DNA from: Verrucomicrobiota bacterium
Lineage (GTDB): Bacteria; Verrucomicrobiota; Verrucomicrobiia; Chthoniobacterales; JAFAMB01
Direction: 5' to 3'
Assembly (NCBI GenBank): GCA_019241095.1
Contig: JAFAXJ010000552.1
Location: forward strand, 1 to 9,360
DNA: 9,360 nucleotides
Shown here: one piece after another, positions 1-6,807 of the stretch
Position numbering within the stretch: position 1 is the stretch's first letter
Layout of the letters: each line of letters opens with the position of its first letter
Notes under the pieces: generated by a model
Databases searched by the model: none
Seen by the model: the letters and a program-made list of their open reading frames with translations, nothing else
Told to the model about the DNA's origin: nothing
Translations under genes and position numbers: made by a program

Positions 1-55
1 ATTTACCGGCATCCAATTCGTCGACGGAGAAGAAGTCACCCAACAAGCCGCTTAA
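1..55 (+). CDS. C-terminal end of a gene cut by the window edge, product unknown
   Basis: One open frame runs in from the left edge (first full codon at position 2) and stops at TAA 53-55. It gives a 17-residue tail containing TGIQFVDGEEV and ending QQAA. The pattern of a glycine, an aliphatic residue and FVD near a C-terminus recalls the last strand of PilZ domains, but this is only a resemblance. Seventeen codons are too few to name a family. The gene would be convergent with the minus-strand protease operon that ends at 213. Its reality rests on a plausible codon pattern and a clean stop only. Confidence 0.4.
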   Translation, partial: FTGIQFVDGEEVTQQAA

Positions 56-212
56 TCAGCTACTATAAATCCGGATGCGCCTTCCTCCCGTACACAACAT
101 TTGACTTACACAACATTTGACTATATCTCTCCCGCCTTTCTGATCGGCCCTACGCTTCCATGTGTTCTAAAGGACCGGAGCGTTGGAAGCAAACGATCGT
201 CGGCCATCGCAC
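56..212. other. Convergent intergenic gap with a stem-loop
   Basis: This 157-bp gap lies between two convergent genes. It contains the tandem duplication at 91-122 and an inverted repeat, GCTTCCA at 154-160 pairing with TGGAAGC at 184-190. Inside that loop is a second small pairing (GTTC/GGAC, about 165-176). The stem-loop lies 23 nt beyond the stop of the pseudoprotease gene and could end or protect the operon transcript. Neither strand has a T-run after it, so it is not a canonical intrinsic terminator. Confidence 0.4.
91..122. repeat. Perfect 16-bp tandem duplication
   Basis: The unit TACACAACATTTGACT occurs at 91-106 and again, without a mismatch, at 107-122. Each copy carries TTGACT, a good -35 hexamer on the + strand. 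TATATC follows at 122-127, 15 nt after the first copy's TTGACT, which is a short spacer. No + strand gene starts nearby, so a promoter here could only drive RNA antisense to the protease operon. It may equally be a replication-slippage duplication. Confidence 0.85.
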
Positions 213-1706
213 TTACAAGCGCTTTAATGCTGGAAGAGAGTACAGCTTCTGTAACTGCGCAGCATCCTGCGAGACCTGTCTGGCGTTCAAAAATATTTCA
301 TGTGGATCTTCACTAAACTCAATTTTGAAGAATCCGTTTACAGGGCGTATAGCCGCGTCTGCGAGATCGTCCAAATTTTTTATTTCATGCCCGTTGATAC
401 GTTCAACAACCAGGTTATTAAGCTGTTCATAGCCTAGAGAATCCTTAGTCGGCAGGATCTGACTGAGAAAAACAATCTTTCGCCTTTCAGGAAATAGCTC
501 CGACTGAAAACGATCATAATAGACCAGTTTTTGCGGGGCATCTTTCAACCAGTTTGGTCCCCATTCTCGAAGGTATTGTCTGGTAAGTTCCTCAAAAACA
601 AGACCACCGAGAATAAAGTACCGGGGCGGTTTACCGACGGTGTAGGGTTCTACGACATAGTCTTCCGGAGGCCGTCTGAACAACTCGACCTCGAGAGCGA
701 TGGGTTTGCCATTCCGGATGACGGTCATCGGGATCGTCTGTCCTGAGTAGGCCTCAGTGGTAATCAGGTGGGTGATGGAAAGCTTGCCGTAGAGTGGGTC
801 TACATAACTTCCGTCTGCATCGACCGCATGATCGTTGAGAGCTACTAAGACATCGCCCTCTTGTATTCCAGCCTTTGCCGCTGGCCCGTTGCGATCGAGT
901 TGAGTGATATAAACTCCGGAATCTGTGTCTTCCAGTCCCAGATAGCGCCGTAACTGCGGGTCGCGTGTCGACGAATAACTGATGCCTGCTCTCGGAAAAC
1001 CTTTATAGGGTTTGTTCTTAGATTCTTTCAGAAAATGGTCGATCACGGGGCTCGAAATTGCGTCGATTGTTTGAGATCTTCCATCGTAACGCATTAAAAC
1101 AGCTGCCAAACGGTTGCCCTTAACAATCGGCATCGTGAAACTGTTTTCCCGGAACTGAAGCGGGCAACTGAGACGGAACATCAGATACCCCGATTCTTCC
1201 AAGGCGTACTTGCCAACTTCTACGCTGGTTACCAGCGCCAGGGTCGAAACCGGTGTACCATTCGATTCGAGCTGCAAAACTGATAATTGATCGCCGGTTT
1301 TGACATCTTCTGTAGTCGGCAAAGCTTGGAGACCATTTAAAAAGCTTGGATCAGCCGGTGCTACAATTGCCAAGTTAGCCTCATAATCTATCGCTTGAAC
1401 CGTCGCGGTTGCTTTCGGGCCACCGTCCGGCTTTTCCAGTTCTATGTAGCTGCTGTTTGCAACCAACTCAGCGGTAACAAGAATCTGATTGCCATCTACG
1501 ATCACTCCGAGCCCACGGCGGCCGGAAGGTGCTTCCTTGCTCCAGGGGCGCAAAAAATCAAACGCCTGGTTTGTAGAATTAACCCGTATTACTGAGCTCT
1601 TTCGTTCTGCCGGGACCGGTTCATCTTTGGGTGTCGGCTCAGGCGCGCCTATCAGCAGTGCATTGCAAGTCATCCAGCAGCAGACAATCAGGATCCCTTT
1701 CATCAT
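213..1706 (-). CDS. Predicted secreted HtrA/Deg9-like pseudoprotease
   Basis: This 497-residue protein has the layout of the neighbouring protease: a hydrophobic N-terminus (about 1-20, probably a signal peptide), a trypsin-like fold (about 62-230), a PDZ domain (about 240-342, with SGVYITQLDRNGPAAKAGIQ) and a C-terminal second PDZ-like domain (about 360-485, with YFILGGLVFEEL and VFLSQIL) of the plant Deg9/Deg2 kind. Aligned by eye to the sister protein, the catalytic His is Glu80 (ILVTAELV) and the Asp is Asn111 (EANLAIV). The Ser189 position survives, but GNSGGP has become ENSFTMP, so the oxyanion glycines are gone. Proteolysis by the normal mechanism is therefore not expected. The long intact frame and preserved PDZ regions suggest a kept role, perhaps substrate binding or assembly with the active partner; that role is inferred. 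The start is ATG 1706, overlapping the upstream stop; ATG 1703 is an alternative. Confidence 0.9.
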   Translation of the reverse strand: MMKGILIVCCWMTCNALLIGAPEPTPKDEPVPAERKSSVIRVNSTNQAFDFLRPWSKEAPSGRRGLGVIVDGNQILVTAELVANSSYIELEKPDGGPKATATVQAIDYEANLAIVAPADPSFLNGLQALPTTEDVKTGDQLSVLQLESNGTPVSTLALVTSVEVGKYALEESGYLMFRLSCPLQFRENSFTMPIVKGNRLAAVLMRYDGRSQTIDAISSPVIDHFLKESKNKPYKGFPRAGISYSSTRDPQLRRYLGLEDTDSGVYITQLDRNGPAAKAGIQEGDVLVALNDHAVDADGSYVDPLYGKLSITHLITTEAYSGQTIPMTVIRNGKPIALEVELFRRPPEDYVVEPYTVGKPPRYFILGGLVFEELTRQYLREWGPNWLKDAPQKLVYYDRFQSELFPERRKIVFLSQILPTKDSLGYEQLNNLVVERINGHEIKNLDDLADAAIRPVNGFFKIEFSEDPHEIFLNARQVSQDAAQLQKLYSLPALKRL

Positions 1707-3160
1707 AATGTACCTCCTTCGATGTTCTGCTCGCTTTGGATGTTGTAACTTGCTAATATGCGAGATCTAGCCTGCTCGACTGCCGATCGCTCCAAGACAG
1801 CCGGTCGTTCATTGCCCACGAATCGAATCACATAGTAATCTGATCTTGTAGCAAAAGCCTCTGCGGCATCCTGTAAGGTGAGGATTTTGCGACTATTAAT
1901 CGTGTCGACGATCTGGAATCTCAGATCGGTCAAATAAGCGTTCACCGGGTCTGGAAGAATATTTGAAAGGACGATAACCTCTGGACGCGTACGATAGATC
2001 TCGTCCGTTATGAAAAAATTGTAGAAGTACCTGAGGCGCAAATGGTCAGGCTGATAGGCATCCATGAAATTTTTCGATAGAGGCTGAAAAACCAGCCCGC
2101 CGAACAAAACGAACCGCGGAGCTATGTCGTAGCGGTTGGCCAGCATCATGTAAGGCCAATTTCCTTTCAGCTCCAGTTCCACCGTTTCATTCATCTTATT
2201 CCGTATGATTCCGAGTTTCACGTGATCCCCCTTGAACTTGCGTTCCACAATTTCGGACATATCGACCCGTTCGCCATCCAGCAGAACGAAGCCGTCACTC
2301 GCGATCGCATGATCATCAATCGTGAGCAGAACATCGCCCTCCTGTAGCTTGCCGGCACTCGATCCAACCGGTGAAACTGAACTGACGAGGACTCCTTGTT
2401 CGTCGTCAGGCAAACCTAGCGCTTCGCGTTCAGCCCCATTTAGCAGTTTGAAGTAGGTGATCGAAAGATCTACATAACCGTCATAATGACCGGTAGAGAT
2501 ATCTTTCAAGAAACGATTGATAACCGGTGTTGGAATCATATAACCAACATTTTGAGCGACTTCTCCGCTGTAACCTTGAAACGCAACACCGACCACTTTG
2601 CCGTTTTGGAGCACAGGCCCGCCGGAATTTCCTGGATTGATCGCAGCATCAATCTGAATCGTCAAATGCGAATCAATCCCGGAATGGGTATAGGTCTGAA
2701 AATCTATACGTGAAACGATTCCGCGTGTAACGGACAAGCGCTCCCCGCCAATGGGGTACCCATAAACACTGACGGGTGACTCGATTTCAGGCAAATCTCC
2801 AAAGTTTAACGGCAAAGTGCTATTGAAGAAGGCCTTATCAGTGACTCGCAGGATAGCGAGATCACAATCGTGGCCGACAAACTGGACCACGGCGGGATAT
2901 CGCTGTGGATCATCCTCTTTTTCGACGACAATAAATCGGGCATTACTGACAACGTGAGCGTTAGTGAGAATCCGATTCCCATCAATAACGAAACCAGCCC
3001 CAACACCGCCGGAAATGGCTCCAGCGTTCCAGGGTTCTCGATAATTGGGGTCTTGTGACGTCGTGGAAATCCGAACAAGGCTTTTCGTAATGTCCGGTGA
3101 CTTCGGACTCTGCGCTACCGCGTTCGTGACAACTAAGAGAACAGCAAGGAAACGCATCAT
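1703..3160 (-). CDS. Secreted HtrA/Deg9-like serine protease, S1C family
   Basis: This 485-residue protein starts with a typical Sec signal peptide (about 1-16, cleavage likely after AVA before QSPK), so it acts in the periplasm or outside the cell. The trypsin-like domain (about 50-220) has the full triad: His69 in TNAHVV, Asp100 in CDLAIL and Ser179 in NPGNSGGP. A PDZ domain follows (about 230-333, with GKLQEGDVLLTIDDHAI), then a C-terminal PDZ-like domain (about 347-470, with RFVLFGGLVFQPL and VIVLSNILPD) like that of plant Deg9/Deg2 proteases. Family members degrade or handle misfolded proteins. It is the first gene of a two-gene unit with the inactive sister. Upstream there is no clear Shine-Dalgarno before ATG 3160; ATG 3157 directly follows. 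A specific name such as degP is not justified because the C-terminal domain differs from DegP. Confidence 0.93.
   Translation of the reverse strand: MMRFLAVLLVVTNAVAQSPKSPDITKSLVRISTTSQDPNYREPWNAGAISGGVGAGFVIDGNRILTNAHVVSNARFIVVEKEDDPQRYPAVVQFVGHDCDLAILRVTDKAFFNSTLPLNFGDLPEIESPVSVYGYPIGGERLSVTRGIVSRIDFQTYTHSGIDSHLTIQIDAAINPGNSGGPVLQNGKVVGVAFQGYSGEVAQNVGYMIPTPVINRFLKDISTGHYDGYVDLSITYFKLLNGAEREALGLPDDEQGVLVSSVSPVGSSAGKLQEGDVLLTIDDHAIASDGFVLLDGERVDMSEIVERKFKGDHVKLGIIRNKMNETVELELKGNWPYMMLANRYDIAPRFVLFGGLVFQPLSKNFMDAYQPDHLRLRYFYNFFITDEIYRTRPEVIVLSNILPDPVNAYLTDLRFQIVDTINSRKILTLQDAAEAFATRSDYYVIRFVGNERPAVLERSAVEQARSRILASYNIQSEQNIEGGTL
1712..1719 (-). promoter_or_regulatory. Strong ribosome binding site of the pseudoprotease gene
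   Basis: Read on the minus strand this is AAGGAGGT, a near-perfect Shine-Dalgarno sequence, with GGAGG ending 6 nt before ATG 1706. It lies inside the last codons of the upstream protease gene, which end EGGTL. With the ATGA stop/start overlap at 1703-1706 it supports coupled translation of the two proteins and fixes the start. Few genes in this window have so clear a site. Confidence 0.8.
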
Positions 3161-3265
3161 CTTTTTGAGCCGGGAAGTTTGCCCAGAACCTAACTACTGT
3201 AAAATGGTTTGTTTGTTGCCCATCAACCCCAAATCCTTTTGTGTTCGAGGGATGGCATCTTGCGA

Positions 3266-3316
3266 GGGGACAGTCACTCAGTGATGGGTCACATCAACGG
3301 GTAACCCGCTCAGCGG
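3266..3316. repeat. Cluster of four adjoining short inverted repeats
   Basis: Four perfect 5-bp-arm inverted repeats follow one another: TCACTCAGTGA (3274-3284), TGATG/CATCA (3282-3286 and 3292-3296), CGGGTAACCCG (3298-3308) and CCGCTCAGCGG (3306-3316). Neighbouring units overlap or nearly touch, so alternative pairings are possible. The cluster opens with GGGGACAGTCACT at 3266-3278, which from memory resembles sequences found in REP-like intergenic repeats of some bacteria. It could be a repeat element, protein-binding sites, or the structured leader of the protease mRNA. Confidence 0.6.
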
Positions 3317-3395
3317 CATCATCCCGGAGAGTCTGGACCTATCTGGCGCCATTGTTATCCCGCAGGTCACCAAATCTGACACCGTCCTTCGCGCT

Positions 3396-3413
3396 CGGGC
3401 CTGAACCGGCCCG
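3396..3413. repeat. GC-rich hairpin just downstream of ychF
   Basis: CGGGCC at 3396-3401 and GGCCCG at 3408-3413 form a perfect 6-bp stem with a 6-nt loop. On the minus strand it lies 24 nt past the ychF stop, where a terminator would be expected. No U-tract follows (the next bases are purine-rich and mixed), so intrinsic termination is doubtful; a 3' end stabiliser or Rho-dependent end fits better. Confidence 0.5.
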
Positions 3414-3437
3414 TACCTCCATCTTCTCAAATCGTGA

Positions 3438-4562
3438 TTAGACGTTAAAACGGAATTCTATCACGTCCCCATCCTGAACGAGGTAGTCCTTGCCTTCGAT
3501 TCTAAGTTTTCCGGCTTCTCGAGCTTTCGCGAATGAACCGAGCTCAACTAGAATCTTGAAATGTACAGTCTCAGCTGCAATGAAACCTCGTTCGAAATCT
3601 GAATGAATAACTCCCGCGGCAGCCGGGGCTTTGTCTCCCGATCGAATCGTCCAGGCTCGCGATTCTTTCTCTCCAGTGGTGAAATAGGTTTGAAGTCCAA
3701 GCAATCGATAAACTGTTCGAATTAGATTACCTGCTCCGCTCTCGTTGACTCCGATGCCAGCCAAGTATTCAGCAGCTTCTTCGGGAGTAAGATCTATCAA
3801 TTCGCTCTCGATCTGGGCACTAATCACAACCGCGTCAGTCGATAAATGATCACGAGCATATTGCGAAACGGCCTCAACATGCAGGGTTGCCGGGGTTGTC
3901 CGGTCTGAAGCAGACACTGCCGCCAAATCTGTTTCGCTCACATTGCAGGCGAGAATGGTAGGTTTGCTTGTTAGCAAAAAGAATGATCGCAATAATGCTT
4001 TTTCTTCCGGCATGATTTCTAAAGTCAGGGCGGGCCTGCCCTCATCGAGATGCGGTAGCAGCCGGCCAAGGAGATGCGCCTCAGCTTTGGCTAACTTGTC
4101 ACCGGAACGAAGCTGTTTCTGAATCCGATCCAATCGCTTTTGAGCGGCGGAAAGATCGGACAGGACGAGCTCGGTATTGACTATCTCGATGTCGCGCGTA
4201 GGATCGACGGACCCGCTAACATGATGTATATCGCTGTTTTCGAAGCAGCGGATGACCTGTACAATTGCATCCACTTCTCTGATGTGGCTCAAAAACTGAT
4301 TACCAAGACCTTCCCCCTGGCTGGCGCCGCGAACGAGCCCGGCGATATCGACAAACTCGATTGCTGCTGGAACGATGCGCGCAGACTTGGAAAGTTTGCC
4401 TAATGCATCCAGGCGAGAATCCGGGACGGAGACGATGCCGGTGTTTGGTTCTATCGTACAAAATGGATAGTTTGCGGCTTCTGCCTTCCGAGTACGAGTG
4501 ACCGCATTGAAGAGTGTTGATTTTCCTACATTTGGCAGCCCAACGATTCCAGCGCTCAACAT
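3438..4562 (-). CDS. ychF: YchF/Ola1-type nucleotide-binding protein (Obg-related)
   Basis: The 374-residue protein is a full-length member of the universal YchF family, P-loop proteins of the Obg group that prefer ATP over GTP and associate with ribosomes. The P-loop GLPNVGKS is at 8-15, the conserved NYPFCTIEPN stretch at 31-40, DIAG (G3) at 72-75 and NVSE, the altered G4 motif that explains ATP use in this family, at 207-210. The C-terminal TGS domain spans about 288-374 and ends with the usual GDVIEFRFNV. The start at ATG 4562 gives the normal N-terminus a few residues before the P-loop. A GAGGAGG site lies 11 nt upstream, a little far. The gene stands alone and is divergent from the DUF4870 gene. 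Confidence 0.97.
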   Translation of the reverse strand: MLSAGIVGLPNVGKSTLFNAVTRTRKAEAANYPFCTIEPNTGIVSVPDSRLDALGKLSKSARIVPAAIEFVDIAGLVRGASQGEGLGNQFLSHIREVDAIVQVIRCFENSDIHHVSGSVDPTRDIEIVNTELVLSDLSAAQKRLDRIQKQLRSGDKLAKAEAHLLGRLLPHLDEGRPALTLEIMPEEKALLRSFFLLTSKPTILACNVSETDLAAVSASDRTTPATLHVEAVSQYARDHLSTDAVVISAQIESELIDLTPEEAAEYLAGIGVNESGAGNLIRTVYRLLGLQTYFTTGEKESRAWTIRSGDKAPAAAGVIHSDFERGFIAAETVHFKILVELGSFAKAREAGKLRIEGKDYLVQDGDVIEFRFNV

Positions 4563-4573
4563 AAAACTAGTGT

Positions 4574-4580
4574 CCTCCTC
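4574..4580 (-). promoter_or_regulatory. Ribosome binding site of ychF
   Basis: The minus strand reads GAGGAGG here, with 11 nt before ATG 4562. The core is strong but the spacing is longer than the usual 5-9 nt. No better-placed start codon lies between them, and the YchF N-terminus fits ATG 4562. Confidence 0.65.
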
Positions 4581-4659
4581 GAAATAAAATTCATTTTGTT
4601 CCGATCAAAACCGGCCCTTTGGCATACAACAACGTAATAGTTATCCTTCAAAGCCAACC

Positions 4660-4686
4660 TTGACTTCCTGGTTCAGATCATACGAT
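4660..4686 (+). promoter_or_regulatory. Possible promoter of the DUF4870 gene
   Basis: TTGACT at 4660-4665 and TACGAT at 4681-4686 match the -35 and -10 hexamers with a 15-nt spacer, which is short. Transcription would begin near 4693, only about 8 nt before ATG 4701. This would give an almost leaderless mRNA and agrees with the absence of a Shine-Dalgarno before that ATG. It sits in the 138-bp divergent gap shared with ychF. Confidence 0.35.
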
Positions 4687-4700
4687 TTTGCTTCTTGCAT

Positions 4701-5102
4701 ATGGCTCAGCTTACTACAACTCCTCCTGGCCAATCCGACACGGGTCTGCCGTCCAATATCGCTGCGAGCATATGTGCGTTTTTCCCGTTAGTAGGGGGAA
4801 TCGTTTTTTACTTTATCGAGAAAAAAGATCTCTTCGTAAGGCATTGGGCAATCCAATCGATCTATCTGGGTGGGGGACTGCTAGTCGTAAGCATCGTGAT
4901 TGGGATTCTTTCCGCTGTACTCGGCCATGTTCCTCTCCTTGGAATTCTTTTTTTCCTGCTGCTCCAATTGCTGAATTTGGTGATTAACCTCGGAGGTTTG
5001 GTATTGTGGATTATCGGAACCATTCAGGCTATCCAAGGACGCCGCTGGGAATATCCCGTAGTGTCTCAGTACGGCAAAAGATACTTCCCGAATCTGACCT
5101 GA
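4701..5102 (+). CDS. DUF4870 family small membrane protein
   Basis: Starting at ATG 4701 the protein has 133 residues. It has a polar N-terminus and about three to four hydrophobic segments (roughly 18-39, 51-74, 78-92 and 93-111). The hallmarks of the DUF4870 group are present: a first helix ending FYFIEKKDLFVRHWAIQS, and a C-terminal helix followed by IQGRRWEYPVVSQYGKRYFP. The family has no firmly known biochemical function and is usually an integral inner-membrane protein. A TTG at 4695 could extend the frame by two residues, but ATG is preferred. The gene is convergent with trpA, with only 36 bp between the stops and no clear terminator there. Confidence 0.85.
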   Translation: MAQLTTTPPGQSDTGLPSNIAASICAFFPLVGGIVFYFIEKKDLFVRHWAIQSIYLGGGLLVVSIVIGILSAVLGHVPLLGILFFLLLQLLNLVINLGGLVLWIIGTIQAIQGRRWEYPVVSQYGKRYFPNLT

Positions 5103-5138
5103 TTGCGGACAGCCAAATCGCCTCTGCGTAAACCGATA

Positions 5139-6023
5139 TCAGGCGTGCACCGTTAGCTCCGGTGCTGATTTCACCGCCGTAACCAGCGGACGGACCAATC
5201 TGTCAAGTCGCTCTATCAAATCGGGAGCTTCACCGAACTCTCCGATTCGCCGGACGATTGCGCTTCCCACTACCACGGCGTCGGCCATCTGAGCAATTTT
5301 CAAGGCCTGTTCAGGATTCGAAATGCCAAAACCGACCGCGATTGGTAACGAGGTATATTTTCTGATCGTAGCAACATTTTCGGCGATGGTTGCCGAAATG
5401 TCTGTCCGTTCTCCAGTGACTCCCTCGCGTGAAACGTAGTAAATGAACCCGCTGGCATCAGCGACAATCCGGCTGAGTCGAACTTCTGACGTTGTCGGAG
5501 CAACAAGACGAATTCGATGAAGCTTTTGTGTTCGGTCCGGGAGAAGCTTTTCGTCAGGGGGAAGATCAAGCAAGAGCAACCCATCCGCGCCGGCTGATAG
5601 AGCTTCGTCCTGGAACCTGGAAAAGCCGAACTGGAAGATTGGATTCAGATAGCTGTAAAGAATTATGGGAATAGGCGATTGTTCTCTGATCTGGTGGATA
5701 ACAGTTAAGAGCTTTGGTACAGTCGCGCCGGCTGCTAATGCTCTTTGTGCTCCCAACTGATTGGCTACGCCGTCGGCCAGCGGATCGGAAAAAGGAATCC
5801 CTATCTCAAGAAAATCGACCCCTGATCGCGCCAGCGCTAAAGCAATGTGGACGGTCCGAGGCAGGTCCGGATCTCCACCAGTGATATAGGCCATAAACGC
5901 CTTTTCCTTGCGCTCACGAAGAGCAGTAAAAGTCGTATCAATCCGGTTTTGGATACTTGCGTTCATAAGTGGTGCCTGTGAGCGTTGTCCTGCGCCTTTG
6001 GCTTCTCGAGAAGATTTGCTCAT
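5139..6023 (-). CDS. trpA: Tryptophan synthase alpha chain
   Basis: This is the alpha subunit that splits indole-3-glycerol phosphate into indole and glyceraldehyde 3-phosphate and passes indole to TrpB. The protein is a TIM barrel of 294 residues; the usual length is near 270. The signature FLEIGIPFSDPLADG at 71-85 carries both catalytic acids, Glu73 and Asp84 (E. coli Glu49 and Asp60). Loop 6 reads YYVSREGVTGERTD, and GFGIS and VVVGSAIV form the phosphate site. After ADG the usual PTIQ or similar is VANQ. The first 19 residues are a polar extension; Met20 (ATG 5966) would give the normal N-terminus. ATG 6023 is kept because AGGGGA precedes it and it lies 21 nt after the preceding gene. No trpB is visible; the gene ends the crcB operon. 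Confidence 0.95.
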   Translation of the reverse strand: MSKSSREAKGAGQRSQAPLMNASIQNRIDTTFTALRERKEKAFMAYITGGDPDLPRTVHIALALARSGVDFLEIGIPFSDPLADGVANQLGAQRALAAGATVPKLLTVIHQIREQSPIPIILYSYLNPIFQFGFSRFQDEALSAGADGLLLLDLPPDEKLLPDRTQKLHRIRLVAPTTSEVRLSRIVADASGFIYYVSREGVTGERTDISATIAENVATIRKYTSLPIAVGFGISNPEQALKIAQMADAVVVGSAIVRRIGEFGEAPDLIERLDRLVRPLVTAVKSAPELTVHA

Positions 6024-6044
6024 TTCCCCTGCTTGCTCTGGAAT

Positions 6045-6422
6045 TCAGCTTTCACGGGAGTTGTCTTTCTTGCACTCGGTCCAGAAAGCTAATGAATCAG
6101 CTTGGCTGCGTTTGTGGGTTGTCCCGTCCTCGGGTTTCCCGTCCTCGGGCGTTTCCTGAAGTTGATCGACTCGGATTACCTTGCCATTCTGGGCAATTTC
6201 CAGATCAAGAGCCGGCACGCCATCTTTATCGATTTCTATCTGATAGATCGTTGCATCACCCCACTGGAACTGGCCGACCGGCTTGGCAATACCTGTGCCC
6301 CGCAATCGATCAACAGCTTCTCGAACTGGAGCGGGAAGCGAATCCTCCTGTGCGACACAGGGGATAGTCTTTGCGACGCAGAGGATAATCAGAGCAATAA
6401 GCAAAAACCATTTTCGCGACAT
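6045..6422 (-). CDS. Small secreted protein with a PepSY-like region
   Basis: The 125-residue protein has a clear Sec signal peptide: MSRK, a hydrophobic core to about 18, and probable cleavage after CVA at 24 before QEDS. The middle (about 33-87) runs as a helix (APVREAVDRLRG), then strands with YQIEIDKDGVPALDLEI and NGKVIRVDQ. This order matches PepSY-like domains, which bind or inhibit partner proteins in the envelope. The fold assignment is by pattern, not by a search. The tail is polar and includes a duplicated PEDGK/PEDG. The gene sits 13 nt after the DUF190 gene and 21 nt before trpA, so it is surely co-transcribed with them. The site before ATG 6422 (GGAAAAGA) is weak. No role in fluoride or tryptophan metabolism can be read from it. 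Confidence 0.8.
   Translation of the reverse strand: MSRKWFLLIALIILCVAKTIPCVAQEDSLPAPVREAVDRLRGTGIAKPVGQFQWGDATIYQIEIDKDGVPALDLEIAQNGKVIRVDQLQETPEDGKPEDGTTHKRSQADSLAFWTECKKDNSRES
6123..6152. repeat. 15-bp tandem duplication inside the PepSY-like gene
   Basis: The 12-bp core CCCGTCCTCGGG occurs at 6123-6134 and again at 6138-6149, in register with a 15-bp unit. It encodes PEDGK followed by PEDG on the minus strand, in the polar linker of the secreted protein. Because the unit is a multiple of three, the frame is kept. It looks like a recent slippage event. Confidence 0.8.
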
Positions 6423-6435
6423 TCTTTTCCGTTAA

Positions 6436-6798
6436 TCAATAGACCATCTGCTGGTTTTTAGCACTGGATCGGTAAATGATCGCACGCACCTTTTCCAACG
6501 TGACGAGCCCTCCTTGCAACACATCGTCCAGAATGGGCAAGAACTGCTCAATTTTGTCCTGGCTATCAATAATCTCGATGATGATCGGCAGGTCCATGGA
6601 CAATCTCAAAATTGTTGACGTATGTAAGCGGCTGGATTTGCCGTAACCCATCGGTCCACGGAGAACGGTAGCTCCAGCCAAGCCTTTCTCACGGGCTTTA
6701 AGTACGATATACTCGTACAGCAATTTCCCGGCATGGACGTCCCCTTCTCCAATAAAAATTCGCAAGAGCATTGAATCGATTGGGAGTTCAGCAGGCAT
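6436..6798 (-). CDS. DUF190 family PII-like protein, fluoride operon partner
   Basis: The 120-residue protein matches the DUF190 family almost end to end: LLRIFIGEGD at 11-20, YEYIVLKAREKGLAGATVLRG at 28-48, a glycine-rich MGYGKSSRLHT at 50-60, then ILRLSMDLPIIIEIID and a closing GLVTLEKVRAIIY at 97-109. Family members have a PII-like ferredoxin fold and are very often encoded next to crcB, but their exact biochemical role is not settled. The gene lies 9 nt after crcB, which strongly suggests co-transcription. ATG 6798 is the first start; Met10 would also leave the whole domain. There is no recognisable Shine-Dalgarno, so translation may depend on coupling to crcB. Confidence 0.93.
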   Translation of the reverse strand: MPAELPIDSMLLRIFIGEGDVHAGKLLYEYIVLKAREKGLAGATVLRGPMGYGKSSRLHTSTILRLSMDLPIIIEIIDSQDKIEQFLPILDDVLQGGLVTLEKVRAIIYRSSAKNQQMVY

Positions 6799-6807
6799 AG
6801 GGCAAAA

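Larger units (their letters stand above)
3161..3437. other. Intergenic region between ychF and the protease operon, no gene seen
   Basis: This 277-bp region holds no convincing gene. It must contain the protease operon's promoter on the minus strand. The best I can offer is TTGATG near 3216-3221 and TACAGT near 3191-3196, with a long 19-nt spacer, which is weak. The part at 3266-3413 is unusually rich in short inverted repeats, listed separately. I could not match it to a known riboswitch or small RNA. Confidence 0.5.

Noticed and set aside
153..191. Stem-loop after the pseudoprotease gene as an intrinsic terminator
   Set aside because: The 7-bp stem is real, but no T-run follows on the minus strand, so it is recorded only as a stem-loop.
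3241..3441. 66-codon + strand open frame in the gap beside ychF
   Set aside because: It starts at GTG with no ribosome site, has a low-complexity Ser/Arg composition with no family resemblance, and overlaps the ychF stop. The region looks like structured non-coding DNA.
5098..5143. CCTGAT/ATCAGG inverted repeat between the convergent DUF4870 and trpA genes
   Set aside because: The stem is only 6 bp around a loop of about 34 nt with no T-run on either strand, so it does not look like a bidirectional terminator.
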